Shown piece by piece: positions 11,991 through 25,345 of a stretch of DNA of 64,000 bases. The position numbers and the translations under genes were made by a program. Origin of the DNA: Lingula anatina (Eukaryota; Brachiopoda; Lingulata; Lingulida; Lingulidae); NCBI RefSeq assembly GCF_001039355.2, contig NW_019775673.1, positions 124,001 through 188,000 on the forward strand. The letters run 5' to 3'. A model generated the notes under the pieces. That model saw only the letters and a list, made by a program, of their open reading frames with translations, searched no databases and had not been told where the DNA came from. The number at the start of each line of letters is the position of its first letter. Position 1 is the stretch's first letter.

Positions 11991-13439
11991 ACAACGGGGA
12001 AGCAGTATGCTTCTTTGCAATCTATCTGTAGATTTGTCTAAAATACTATTTTTTTAAATTAGATTTAAACAACAACCATTTCTTCTAAATTGACAAAGAT
12101 ACTTTACTTGGTTTCATACAAAAAAAGCCCTCTTAATCTTGATTATGTACCTGAAAGAACTACTTAAAGCCAAAAGTTAAATTTAATAAGAGTAAAAAGG
12201 CTCCTCACCTACTTAATATTAATCAGGTAAGAAAATATAATTGTGTTGATTTTAAATTAAAGATACTGCTATTTTAAATGTCTTATTTAACATCATCATC
12301 ATGAAATGCAAATGGTGATTTTTGACAAAGACTAAAAAATATCTCAATGAAGAAGAAACAAAATAAGTAAGAACTTGGTTATGCACAAATATTTTTAGTA
12401 CTTATGAAGATGAAAAAAAATTGTAAAAAAAAAAAAATGATAAAACGGTATAATTCTCAGGCTAGAACCTCAAAATATAGGCTGAGAAGCATAATTTCAG
12501 CTTCAAATAGCTTAGTTTCTTTGAAAATGGTGAACAAAAGTAAAGAAGCGGTATAACTTTTCGGAAGCAGACTAAGTAAATCCAGTTTGAGTTGGACAGA
12601 AGGGTAAATAAGAGTAAATAAGAGGTTCGGATTTGTTTGGGGATCATTGAGAAAAGCATGCAAACAGTCCAACACCTGAAGTGTCCACTTACAAACATGG
12701 ACACACATTCTTCTATTGTCAACCCGCTAGAGATTTAAAGAGCCTTAGACTGTATAATTGTAACTGAACACATCCTCGATTTCTCCTTTCTCCAAGTGTG
12801 TTACTCAATATATAATACTAAATAAACAAAATATCAAAAAGGTACCATTTATGTGCTTCTTTTTCTCCCTCAGAAGAAATTGATTTACACACAGGTATGT
12901 TTAGATTTTGGTGCAAAAGTTGTGTAATTTCTTTTCCTTGCAAAGCTTTTAACCTTTTTTCCATTGGAATATACAAGTTCTTCATTTAACCTTTTTTAAA
13001 ATCATTTTAACAAGAATAAAAATGGATGGAACCAACATATTCTAAGGAACATAAAAAATGAAACTTGTTATATATTAAATGCCTTTTTTTAAATCAAACA
13101 TCAGTAATAATGGTTTAAAAGATCAGGTAACAAAAATTTGGACTTTATGTAAAAAGGTGGTATAAAGAAAAAGACTGGAAGAAACAAAACTTTAAATCTT
13201 CTAAGCCAAATCTTTGTTAGTAATCATCTCTAATTAAGTTAGAAATAAAGATCAGAGGCACTTCTGTCAAAAAAGTTTCTTTTTTAAACTAAAATTAACA
13301 AATAATATAGACCTCAACTATTATTGTTAATAAACGGCCTTGATACATCAGAAATCACAAATTTTCAAAATAAAATTGGATTAAAAAGTAAATTCTTTCT
13401 TAAAAGATAACAAATTTGAATCTCACACAGCCCATAGAC
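11991..13439. other. AT-rich non-coding DNA
   Basis: Contains a poly-A run at 12424-12437 and overlapping minus-strand frames (12457-12722) of 83 and 86 codons without recognised features or splice sites. Confidence 0.45.
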
Positions 13440-14140
13440 AAGAATCAGAAGATAACTATCTTACCCCCTGGGCAACCTAGTCCTAATCTTTGCAGGAGCT
13501 CTGTCTCTAATACAAATAAACTTCAGGCTTGAGAATCTTCCTCTTCATGACGCTGTCTCATTCTATCACATTTTCAACGGTAAATTCAGCAGCTGTGATC
13601 AGGACTCACCTCTGACCAATGATTAGGCAGCGAGGGTTCAAACTGACCACCCAAATGACCACCCAGATGAACAGCTGACCCCACTCAGCTCCTTGCCAGC
13701 ACTGACAGCTCTTGTCAGTGGCACAAGTGACCATACTGACCACCATAATGACGATGTAAGAAGCAGAACCTGGGGGATAGCTACGCTTTAACAGAGTGGC
13801 CAAAATGTGGAGTCAATACAATAATTATCAGCCCTTCGATAATGTTCAATTCAACACTGCAATAGCAACCATTCCACCCCAAAAATTCATCTCTCTCCTA
13901 CATTCGCTCGGAATGAAGACGAAAATGTCGTCAGCTTTGAGACTTATCTCAAGTAAGAAAATCTGCAACCTTACCTGGCAGCCTTCTCAAACTTCTACTC
14001 TGAATTTGATCGCATGGGACCCATGAAGTGCGACTGATGGACCATATGCACCTATGCCTTGGCTGACCTCCAGAGAGCCCACTCATTGGGCTCATCCAAC
14101 CAAATGCAAGCCATATGAGCTCCTCGAGAAAACTCCTAGC
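13440..14140. promoter_or_regulatory. GC-richer island with clustered TGACC half-sites
   Basis: One of the largest balanced-composition islands. Six TGACC pentamers (nuclear-receptor half-site, GGTCA on the other strand) occur in the same orientation at 13613, 13644, 13656, 13676, 13728 and 13737. One plus-strand frame looks protein-like in stretches but has about as many stops as chance predicts, so I do not call a pseudogene. A consensus donor on the minus strand (GAG|GTGAGT, near 13608) lacks a partner. Confidence 0.3.
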
Positions 14141-15599
14141 CTATCAGGTGGAAGACTTGGATTACGCGGCCATGAATAAGGATTCTCAAAAAGACACACT
14201 GCAGAGAAGGGAGACTTTTTCTTCTTACTTTTTTGCTGAAGTTTTTCTTTTTTTTAAATTCAGAAAAGAGACATCAAATTTGTTTTTTTTTTATTGACAG
14301 ATAAGTTGATTCAAGTAAGATCTCTTCAGTTACCACCAAAAGATGGACGTAGTACAACTTGCTGATGTTTGCACTGCTTTACAACTGAATAGTGACATTT
14401 AATGTTTTCTTATTGAATTTAAGATTTTTCTTCTTTCTATTCATTTTTATAGTTTATTTAATTGTGAACAAAATTTAAATAACAATGTTGATAAAGGGAC
14501 ATAGATGATGAATGAAGATCTGGATAGGTGCAAATGAACATAATGAATGCTCAACTGCATATTGTCCGCTATGAAAAACAAATCTCACTTACATGGAGAA
14601 GAATTCTACAATGACATTTAACACACACAATGATGAAAAATAAAAACACATACTATCATAACGGTGCACAGCTTTAACTTGTGCACTTGGGACTTAATAT
14701 CTACATCCATCAAAGTACAAGGCTGCTTTAATGGATCTCGAGCAATGGCATAAAAAAAATGAAAAGAAAATGAGAAATTAATGAACAGCACTTCATACAG
14801 GTGCCAGTGCATTAAGCTCTGCCAGAGAAGAGTGACATCAAAAAATTGCCTTTTGTTGCCATCACGTCTGTTTGATACTCCCTGACATCAAATACCAAGC
14901 AAACCTGCATTTCATTGAATTCTGATACACCCTTGCTTCAGTTTCAGTGACAGCCCATAAAAATTGGGTGACATACTGCGCGTTAACTCAAATACCTTGT
15001 ACAAAATTATCTCCACTTCTATAGCTGCTCAATTAGTATAGGATGAGACCGTAACAGTTACATTTCAGCAAATTAATCATGGAGTATAATGGCATAGATT
15101 GGTTTGGCATACAGATACTGACAATACTCATGGATAATATTACTGCATGTTTTTTAACATTTCCATTTTGATAGTTGTTGTCTTTGTGAGGCTCCAATGA
15201 TATATTTGTTACCACTGTTGTTGTTTATTTGCCATAGACTGCTGCTTTTTATTTGCTTCTAAATATTGTCTGAGCAACTATGTAGAATAGAAATTATTAC
15301 TGTTTTTTAGACGTTATTTAATACTGTTACTGTAGTTATTGCTGATACTGCCAAATATACCTTGTTATAACTGCTACTACTTAAATCAGCATTCTCACTT
15401 TTGTATGTTTGTCACACTTGAAAAACTAAGAAATAGACCCAGAGCTAAGTCACACCTTAAAACCTGCAAAAAGAAACCGTTATTGATTTAATAGAACTGT
15501 ATGTCATCCAACCAGAAACTGACAAAGGTGGTGGACATTATCCAATTGTAACATTTATGCCAGAGACATGAAAATATAAATCATGAAACCAACCCAAAA
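14141..15599. other. Non-coding DNA, no recognised element
   Basis: AT-rich, with T-rich runs near 14220-14300. No supported gene or repeat. Confidence 0.45.
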
Positions 15600-16290
15600 A
15601 GGAGGCCAATTCAGGGATACAATCTGAGACGACCAATTACCATCATTAAACTGACAGTGTGAGAGTAGATTAAGCTCCATTTCCTTGATGGAGAAAATAA
15701 TTTGCTAACTCATTAAGAGCTGAGTCGCTTTTGCGTTAAGACCAAGACTTAATAAATGTCTCAATAATACGTGGTGAAGATTGGCAGCCCTAAGATAACG
15801 TCAATGGAGGCAATTGGGCAGATCAAGCCCAACAAGTCTTGATTAATTTTGGCTATTATATCCTAGCAGGCTGCTATCTGCCAGTCGAGTCTTAATATAA
15901 TTGTCGAGAGATGGAGATTTTAGGAGAACAATGAAGTCATCATTTTGATTAAAAGAAATGAGCCATTTAATTACATCTTGCCTTCCTGGTTGGTTACCAT
16001 GGAGATGTCTACAGTGATTCTATCCTACATATCTTGCAACTGCTAGACATAATCAGCCACAATTTTAGAGCCGAACTTGTGAATGGAAAAGTGATTTGGA
16101 GGCCCTCGTCTAACCTACTCCTTTGCTTGAAATGGAACAGGAGAAAGCTTGAAGCCTGTTACCTAAGCTTATAATGTCGTGTTCAAGCTGGGTCATTATA
16201 AAGTTGTGGGCGACATGGTTCAGCTCAACACGCAACTGAACGGGTGCAGGCTTCCACCTCCCGGAAAAACAGCTCTACGCAAAAGAATTA
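15600..16290. promoter_or_regulatory. Strongest candidate conserved non-coding element
   Basis: Nearly 700 bases of high-complexity DNA with no long homopolymer and no coding frame. Sites seen include TTGATTAATTTTGGC (about 15839-15853), TTTAATTACATC (15966-15977), TTTTGATTAAAAG (15944-15956) and an RFX/X-box-like GTTACCATGGAGAT (15993-16006) whose second half is imperfect. The run from about 15700 to 16010 is the most uniform. The pattern matches known animal developmental enhancers; function and conservation are inferred. Confidence 0.42.
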
Positions 16291-16816
16291 ATAACAGCAG
16301 CAGTAGTTTTTCTATTTATTCCAGATTATCACAAAATCCTCATTAATTCTCAAGATAATTCCTGTGTATGATTCATGCATGATATTTTCTTTCTTCAGCG
16401 GGAAATGAGTGAAATACTTAATGAATCACAGTTCCTCCTTACTTACTATTACCAATGCAGCACAAAATTTTACCACCACATCAAGAAGAAAAAGAAAAGC
16501 ACGAGATCTTCCACTTTACAGTGTGCTGGCTTGATGTAAGGAACCAGTGCTTGTGTCTGGCGCCACAGTCATAGTCAACTTGTGATGCCACTGATTACAA
16601 AATCTAAAAAGAAAATACACTTTGTTGTTAAGTTCTGGTACTCCTGTTATGTTCTAACCACTAAAAGATTTCCATCCATGTTCATCATTTTGCATAAAAA
16701 AAGCAAAGATTATTAAGAGCTCAAGATAGGATGAATAAGTTTGCATAATATTTTTATTTTTAATTTGACATTGTTTTTTATTAAGAGATTAAGCTTTTAC
16801 TAATACTGTACATGGG

Positions 16817-16866
16817 TAAAATAAAATAAAATAAAATAAAATAAAATAAAATAAAATAAAATAAAA
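16817..16866 (+). repeat. (TAAAA)10 microsatellite
   Basis: Ten perfect copies of the pentamer. Confidence 0.95.
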
Positions 16867-17955
16867 CTATCTATTCCTACACTCTTTAAGATAGAAAGTC
16901 GGTCTAAGTGTCTCCTTTTTTTTGGCAGGCTTGGGAATATTGATCAGTTACAAGTGTTTCAAATTCAAACATTTTTAAAACTCTAACAAAGACTGCTGGG
17001 TTAAAGAGGTCTAATTTGACTGGGGGCAATCTTTTATCTATGTAAATCTCCCCACTCATCCCTTGCAGAACATATTTACCTAGAAAACAAATAAAAGAAT
17101 GTGTTGTATTTGTTCTACCTATTCAGCGTGCTGTAACCTATTGACATGAGTCTAGCGTAACAATTAAAGATACACCAGCAGGTTCAACTCTTCACAGTCA
17201 TTTGTCTAGACATAAGAGGGGCACCTTTTCCATGACAAGAGCCTTTCCCAACAAGTTCCTCAGAGCTGAAGAATCCAATTAGACTGATCATGTTTTCACT
17301 CCAGTTATCTGCAAATACTACCAGCTCTGAGCCAAGTCCAGCCTGACAGTAATTAGCAAAAGATACAAACAAGGGGAAGGGCATGGTGCGGTCAAGCTTA
17401 TTCAGGCACACAGTTGCCATTGGGATTTGTGGATTTAGTATAATGCACATGCATACATGCATACAGATTTTCCTTCATGCAGTTGTCTGGTGGTTCCTTG
17501 CTTCGTTCAAATCTTGAGGGGTATGCCACTATAATACAGTTAGGAAAATTTTATATTAGCAAGCATGTAGTTTAGTGCCATTGTGTATCCATGTATAATT
17601 TCAAAATAAATAAAATTTTTGAGCAGTGAATCTTATCATATTATACAGAAAGCTTTAAAATGTCACCCACTTGACCAGAAATTGTAAGGAAGGGATTTTG
17701 TTTAAAATCTATCTTTAAAAAACTATATAAAAAGTACCAAATCTTGGAAAAAACAAAAGCATGTCAATCACTATTAATGTTACTGCTGTTGTATATGCAG
17801 TCACCGCTGCTGTAACCAAAGCATTTACCCTGCCAACAAATACATGTATCTCTTAAAACAAAATAAGAAAGCATGACTCACAGGAAGCGAGACAATTGAA
17901 TGCAATCTGCTGACCCTCCTAAAAAAAGCCAATCACAAATTAAGCATTTCCCCTC

Positions 17956-17976
17956 AAAAAAAAAAAAAAAAAAAAA
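17956..17976 (+). repeat. Poly-A run (21 A)
   Basis: Uninterrupted A tract. No retroposed gene body or target-site duplication is evident next to it. Confidence 0.9.
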
Positions 17977-18829
17977 GGTTTCGAGGTACTTATTGAAAAA
18001 CGTCTGTACAACCATACTACCAATTTTCCAGACTTACAAGCAGCAAACAAAGAAACAACAAGGAAGGATGTTGTCAACAATAAAAGCTACAAAATAAAAC
18101 ATCCTTAAAACCCCCCATTGGGATGCCTTAATTATCATGCAGTGAATCAAAAGTAACCCAGGAAAAGAAATCATTCAAAGGAATCATCTCCAGACAATCA
18201 ACCAGCTTGTTTGTACTTCTTAATACACCTCTTCATGGTGAAAACAGTAACCTCATCAAGAACCACTTAAAGGTCACCCTTCTGACCTAATCAAGATTAT
18301 TTCTATAATATCTCATAGCTAAGTGTGATTACTTGTTCGTCTCTTGTACAGAAAAGAGCAAAATAATGTCCCCTGTCAAAATCAATAAGCTAATTTCCTA
18401 ACTGGTGCTGAGACTAGGTCTTGCAAACCATTAACCAACTTCCATGGTCTTGAACAAGCTCTCTATTTTAATTTCATTACTGTTTCCATGCAGACTGTCT
18501 GGAGGCAGGGGTTTCCTGTAAAAATATTGTTGACTTCTTTCTCAGTTTTTTTCCTTCCTCCAATCACCAGAATGACACATAATATCATTCAGTTTTAATT
18601 TTATTTTCATGTACAAGTTTTCAAGCAAATGGCACCAAATGTATCATGCAGCAAGCAACGTAACATTTTCTCCCTAATTTTTCTGTTTTTTTTTCTCATG
18701 GCCCACCCATCTACTGACCTTTATAACACTCAAATGCATCAGAAGAGCAGAAGAGAACAGTGCATTTCAACTCTATAAAGAAGGCAACACTTGACAACTT
18801 CCTTTCCTTCTTCTATATCTATAAAAAGA

Positions 18830-19130
18830 AATCGAACATCTCAATGATAATTTGCCATGACCAATCAATTTCCAGGCAATGATAACCATCACAACAGGCC
18901 GCTTTGGAGGCAGCAGAGAATTGAGGGATGCTCTGGGCACTTATCACCCTAATGACATTGATAAGTAATAGATTTACACAGACTGCAGAGCAAATTCAAT
19001 TTGTAAGTAGGCAAGAAGGGGCTCTATCGCAGGCAAATTACAGAATTTCCAATTTCCAATGCCATTTATCAATGCACAGCCAACATCGAGGGAGCTACAA
19101 AATCAATACACGGCAGTTCCTGAGGTAGTT
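18830..19130. promoter_or_regulatory. Candidate regulatory block
   Basis: A 300-base island of even composition including CAATCAATTT, GATAACCATC and a repeated CAATTTC motif (AATTTCCAATTTCCAAT at about 19045-19061). No coding frame of note beyond a featureless 66 codons. Confidence 0.28.
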
Positions 19131-19983
19131 GCCTTCAACATCAATCATGATCAACACTTTATTACAACTTCAAACAAGTCCCACTGTTAAAAGGGAATGG
19201 GTATGGAAAGGCTCCTGAATAAACATAGCTTTCAGATTAGAAAGAGGAAAAATGTGACTTTTTGGAAGAAAAAAAATCAATGCCATGATGCTAATACTGT
19301 CATTGGCGGAGATTTTGAAATGTTTACATAATCTGCATGCAAATACATTCAAAAGTACTTTTACCTCTGCTTTTTTTTCCATTGGTAATATTCTAAGGTC
19401 CATCTTACTTGACTGTATTGATAAAAAATATACAGATAATACAAATATACTGATGTTATACATATACAGATAATATTTGCACGCACATTTATGACATTTC
19501 ACTGTCAAAACACAATACCTCAGAGTTATCAAAGAGAATCAGGACAATAATAAAAGGTGTCATAACAGATTATTGTCATTTGCTAACAGAAACCTTAGAT
19601 TTTTGAGCGTGAATGCCCAAATGAAGAACTGGAGCAACAGATTAAGCACCCCAACATAAAATTAGTAGACATAAACACAGTGTAAGAGCGGTTCGTGTGT
19701 CATAACGCTGTGCTCTAGGCTACTTATTTTATCTTTTTAGTTATGAAATTAAAAAAAAAAAAAACAATCTAAATGGGTTGGAGATGCACTACCTAATTAA
19801 GGAGAGTTTTTTTTGCTCTAAAACCAAAATTTGATCAAAGAATGAAATAAAATAAGCTGTATATCTGAACTGCATCTTATAATATAATAGAAAAGTGTTT
19901 AGATCACTTCAATATTTGCCAAGATCTTCACAGTTGATTATAATTACTGACAAGGTTTAGCTGCTTAGACTCAGTTCAACTGC
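19131..19983. other. AT-rich non-coding DNA
   Basis: A 120-codon minus-strand frame (19170-19532) is Leu/Phe/Ile/Ser-rich, without splice sites or domain, and probably random. Confidence 0.45.
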
Positions 19984-20175
19984 AAAATCTATTTTCTAAA
20001 AATCTATTTTCTATTTGCGGTATCTTGTGATCACTCCGAGCGCAGCCGAGAATTAATTACAGCTTTGGAAGTAACTGGCTCGCGCTGCCAGTAATTACGC
20101 CGCGGGGTATTCAGGGCACAGACCATGATCACAAGATACCGCGAATAGAAAATAGATTTTTAGAAAATAGATTTT
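19984..20175. mobile_element. Fold-back (MITE-like) element with 50-bp near-perfect inverted arms
   Basis: The left arm (19984-20033) and right arm (20126-20175) are reverse complements over 50 bases with one difference. Each arm carries two tandem copies of an AAATCTATTTTCT-type unit followed by GCGGTATCTTGTGATCA. The 92-base centre is CpG-rich and contains TAATTAC motifs. No transposase is present, so if mobile it would be non-autonomous. No clear target-site duplication was found. Such arms can extrude as a cruciform or form a hairpin in RNA. Confidence 0.65.
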
Positions 20176-22339
20176 TTATGTGAACGAAGCCTTAAGCATA
20201 CACATTACTCCACTGAGTAATCTTAATTTGAAATGAAAACTGAGCAAATTTTTGATACTTAATTTCTTAAACCAGTGGCCAAAGAACCTTTGAAATATGG
20301 ATGTATGACATAACTGTTTATCAGACAATTTTTTTTTTTTTCTGATTTGTGCCAGACAATAACAAATATGTACAAAAAGGATAAATATACCAGAATTGAT
20401 TTTTGGTCCCTGTTCACCTTAGGTGTGTTCATTGAAATTGCAAGCACATCACATATGGTATAAAATATTGATACAAAACATATTTTTTAAAACACTTACT
20501 TGACAACAAATTTGATGTTGCAGAAAAAATACAACAATTTAAAGCTACCTAAGAAAATGAAACAAAAGATCAAAATATTAATATCATAATGGCCTGTAAG
20601 TTTCAAAACAAAACCAATCAAATTCAAGCAGTATTAATCTCTGCACAATACAAATGCACTTCATCACACCTCTTTTAGAATTCATTCCTAATGGTTTATC
20701 CCTGTAAGCTATAGTACAGCAAACAGGACCAGATACCAATGGCATAATAGTTTGTGCAAAATGTTCTGCTTCACAATGCAGCAAGCCATTATACATGAAC
20801 ACTACGGTGCCTTACCACACCCCTTATCTTTCCATTACCAACAAATCCTTTTTTCCCTTCAATTGTTTCTACACTTTACATGGCGACTGGGGCTTTTTAC
20901 CATGAGAGACATATCAAAAAGTTTTTGTACTAGATCTAAATTAAGTGCATTCAAAGGCAGATTTTTGGATAGTGGTCCAAAAAACCAAACTGACAAAACT
21001 GTATGATTGATGTAGCCTTATCGGTAATTCTCCATTAATACACAAAGCACAGAGCCCTTCCCACTAAGAACAAAGTTTTTCAATAGAAATTATTCTCCTG
21101 ATGTGAAATTCAAATGACTGAAAATCTACTTCACCGAAAAAAATACTATATGAGTAGTCTGTCAGGTCTCTTTATGCATAGTGAAATGATCATTATCAAA
21201 GGAAGCAAACTGCACTACAGTGGTGACCTCTAGAGTTTCAAACTCGACATGAAACTTAAATCTATTTGTCAATTTTTTCTACATATTTGAACCTGAATTT
21301 GAAGAAGAATTCATATGAAAATAAAAATGAATAATAATAATAATAATAATCAGTGAGATCTAGGGGTGCACTTCTTTTCCTTTTATATGACAGACTGACT
21401 TTTTTTGTGTAATCATTTGCCTTTGGATGTTCTGTTATCATAAATTCATTTTTCTAAATTACTTTCACTTCCCAGAATATAAAGATGAAGGGCACTGAAT
21501 ACACAGTGAGTGATGCGTTTGAGAGCATCTCACCTCTTACTGACTCAAACAACCCTTAATTGAGTAATTTTCTACTCTAATTTGTGTACTTGCCTTAAGT
21601 CAGAAATAAAAGTTCAAACGATCACACAGACTGCCAATTATTCTGTTTCTATTTTTTCTACTCCCTCCCCCCTCACATAGCTGAATGTAAATGTCAGTCT
21701 GCCTCCAGTGATCACAATGACTGTCCAGTCAACCAGACCACTGATATATAAAGTTATTTTCGAGTCTCTTTTAGTAATAAACAAATCATAAACTTACAAC
21801 CAAGGTCATAGAATAACCACAGAGAAAAAACTGTCATAAAGGTAATTGCACCATATTATCACATAGGGGTAAGATCTATGCCACCAAAGTAAATCATGTA
21901 TCCCCTGACTCGATCACTAACCTTGTACTGAAAAGTCTGGAAGCGGCAACTAGAAAGCATGGAAACATACTGCATCATGGCAAACTATGTCTACTAGATC
22001 TCAAACACTTCTATCCACTCTTCTTCAGAGTGGCAATAATCAGGCATGAGGAATTTTATTATTTCAATCACATTGTCCTAATCCAACAGAATTGTATTGT
22101 CTGTGTATGTTTGGAGATGGGGGCCCCCAAGTGTCATTAGCTGCACTCCTAAATTGATTATTTTTGTACTCGGTTTGTGTAGGGCAGTCACACTCCATGG
22201 AGAACTAAAGAAAAGCGCATCAATAAGTTAAACAGGGAGAAATTAAATTTTCATGTCTGCTAATAAATCTTAATGATTTAATATAAATAATCCATAATTT
22301 TGTAAACACAACAAAGAATACAGTTTTTGAATTCGATTA
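20176..22339. other. AT-rich non-coding DNA
   Basis: Contains a T-rich run near 20330 and (AAT)n at 21330-21350. No supported gene. Confidence 0.45.
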
Positions 22340-22470
22340 TAGCCTGGAAAATCTCAGAAGTCGATGCGCAAGTGTGGCCCTCGTAGGCTAACACTAATGA
22401 GATTTAAATCTACTCTCACTATAAGACTGGGATCCTACCTCTGTTTCTCTATTGATCTATGCTTAATGTG
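22340..22470. promoter_or_regulatory. Short higher-complexity block
   Basis: About 130 bases of balanced composition with several CpGs (22360-22395) and TAATGAGATTTAAATC. Weak regulatory candidate only. Confidence 0.22.
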
Positions 22471-25179
22471 TGGAGCTTACAAAATATAAATGAAAAGCTG
22501 ATTGTACTCAAAAGTAATTACTGCCTCAAGTTATTGTTTATTTCAGACAAATGCTATTGATAAAATGGCAGGGAAAGGCAAGCAAAAACTGCAACTGTTG
22601 CAAATTGGTTCAATGAAATTACTGAAGAAAAAAATATGGCATGGTATAATAAAATACTTTTACAAATATTCAGACCTTGGCAGAAATTGATTCTTGTTTT
22701 GTTTCAAATTCTCTTTTGTAGCCTTTTATTAAAGAGACAAAGCTCTAGGTCTATTATTCCCTATGCAAAGTTTGTTGACAAATACTTCATCAGACACATT
22801 CACCCAATACACGAGCAACTCTAAATTATCAGTGACAAATTCAGCGCAGCTTTTTCCCCTGCTGAACATGCACTGTCAAATTTCAAATTTTCCCTAGGAA
22901 CTAGTCAGATGTGTGTTGTTCTGGCACAAAACAAATGTTCTGTTACATACAAAATCACTTTTCTTTCTTTAATAGGTGATATCGTTTGACTGCCTGAACC
23001 ACAAAGGACAACATAAGCAGCAACATAAAAAATGTAAATGTTGATTCCAAACCTCAACCCACATGACCGTTTCAATGAGAAGTAACTCTATGCAGACAAT
23101 AGCTATTTGTGAAGCAATTTCACAGAATCTCTCCTTGTAACATAACCACATAACTATGTCCGTGTGCTGCAGTATCTGTCATGGTTTGATTACACGATAC
23201 TAACTTAAACATTTTCTCTAAGGTCCAAGACAAACATTTAGCGTTTCAAACTTTCCTGGGGGGCTTTTTTTAGGTTAATTATCATCCATAAACGAGCCAG
23301 ATAATGTGAAACACAAGCAAGATGATACATGTAGGAACATCAGTGGTGAAAAAAAGGCAAGGTCCAATAAAGCGCTCCCTAGTTCACAGGTTAACAAATG
23401 ATGGGTGGTTTGTATCTGGTAATAAACTGATAATCATGCCAAATAACCAATTACATCAATATTAAAAAACTTAGGTTTTTTCCACTTTTGTACAACAGCC
23501 AATTTTAATCACAGTTGCTCTTTTTCATGTTCAACATGCATCTTGATGTTACACTAGAAGTGATAGTAGTTGGGCTATGACATCCACTCTACGGGCTGAG
23601 TGCAGTAAAGGTTCAATTCAACACCTACCCAGTCCCAGTATACTGTTAAAACAGCAACAACTTGAAAACTCAGCCAACTGTAACAGAGCTGCTTATACAT
23701 TTAGATCATGAAGCAATTTTTCCATTTCACTTCAATTGTCAACACAGGATCATTAAATGTTTAACCCAGACATAGGGCCTGGTTTGTTTGGGTGTGTAAT
23801 ATGGGACTCCCCTATCCCCCAGGGCAACCATGTCTGGATCCAAAACCAACCAACCATACTGGTCTAGAGTTACCAGTCAAAACAAAGCCAACTTTTAATT
23901 AATTTATCTATTCAGCTACCTTCCAGTGTTCTTCATAATACCCTTGGCTAAAATAATACTAAAATCAATTTTCATGTGATAATTTTTACTAAAATAATTT
24001 TTTAAAATGCTATGTCTTTACAGAACAGATTTATAAAGAAACATTGGCAGTAAATTTTCAATTTTTAAAAAGATGTCTTTAAAGAAAGGAACATGACACG
24101 CTTATCCTTCATGACCCCTAGGGTTCCTTCCCTGCAGGCAATTCTCTGGGGCATGCCTTAATAAAGGCACAATCGTTATTGACTTCTCCTCCATAACCTT
24201 CTTGAGAAAAATAAACAACTTTACCATCAAAATTATAATTGGGGCAAGACTAGGGAAAACATCAGCCCATTTAGAATCTGCACAAGAGTGGAATGGGGGC
24301 ATTCAAGTGTGAAATTAAATAAAACTTTGCAGAATAAGATTTAATCAAAGATTATGCCCAGGTTGTCTGGCTATCCCAGACAAGCCCCGCCTTTTTCTTT
24401 TGCTGATAGGAACGGTAAAAATTTCACCAATCAGAGCATTTTTGGTTCCACTTTGCTCAGTTGCTGAACCACTTGTGATTAAGTTTCTTTTACATTTTAA
24501 TCATTAAACTGAAATTAAATAGCCAAAAAATAAAAGAGAAGAATTGTTAAATTTTAAAACTTTAATAATGTATTCGTACTTCATTTAGCTTTGCTCTTGT
24601 ATTTTTTCAGAAGAACTAATTGTTCTTAAATCCACTGTAATCTTAGATTTAAGTCAACTTAAAAAAAGGAACCTGTAAATTTTTTTATTTCCTAAATTCT
24701 GCATGCATAAGCTCCTTATCCCTTTTCTTATAAAATCAAACCCTGAATTTTACTACCTAACAAAATCTAATTGGCAGAACTTCAGAATTTCTTTTTCCAA
24801 AGGACAACACCCAAGGGGAAAAACACAACCCCAAAAAAACTCTTGGGGGCAAGAAAAAAAGATATCATCTTCTAAAACATGTTGTGTTATGAAAGCCCTA
24901 TGGAGAAAAGGCTGAAGGGTACTAATAGTGGTAAATGACTCCAGTTTTATGTGATGATCATAAACTTTTGCTAACTACTACCTTGGCAGAATTAAGACTG
25001 ATGGTATTCTAAGCAAGTGTTCAGGCCCCCACCATTAGCTTGGTCAGAGGGGAACAATGGAGCTTTATCTTCCTATGCATCATTTTCAACAATACGCAGG
25101 TTTAGCTCTAGTCGGCATTGTGTGCCATGAGACAGGTAAAAATCACCCATTCAAAAGGAGAATAACAACACTTTTGAAT
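22471..25179. other. Non-coding DNA, no recognised element
   Basis: AT-rich with moderately complex patches near 23160-23450 and 24080-24480. Frames are short and featureless. Confidence 0.42.
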
Positions 25180-25345
25180 TAATAAATGAAGTTAAAATGC
25201 ACGATGACATTCATTTCATGGCCGGCTACCACCTCTCTGCACATTAGGGAAAAAATCAATGGGCTGATGTCATGGTCGAGGAAGTGGCCGTCAAACTCTT
25301 CGTGGATCAAATGCATCTTTGTATTTATACTGCCTTCTGACCCTT
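25180..25345. promoter_or_regulatory. Candidate regulatory block
   Basis: Balanced composition with GGCCGGCTACC, AATCAATGGGCTGATG and GTCGAGGAAGTGGCCG. A plus-strand 79-codon frame (25186-25425) passes through but has no recognisable domain or acceptor. Confidence 0.27.

Larger units (their letters stand above)
16291..18829. other. AT-rich non-coding DNA
   Basis: Holds (TAAAA)n at 16817-16866 and A21 at 17956-17976. TGTCAATCA occurs at 17762-17770. A 92-codon minus-strand frame (17184-17462) has no recognised domain or splice sites. Confidence 0.45.

Noticed and set aside
13440-14140. Apparent pseudogene: a plus-strand frame with protein-like stretches (around 13560-13780 and 13900-14100).
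   Set aside because: Over about 230 codons the frame has roughly as many stops as random sequence would, and the stretches match no family I know.
19170-19532. 120-codon minus-strand frame.
   Set aside because: No recognisable motif; AT-rich codons typical of random open frames.
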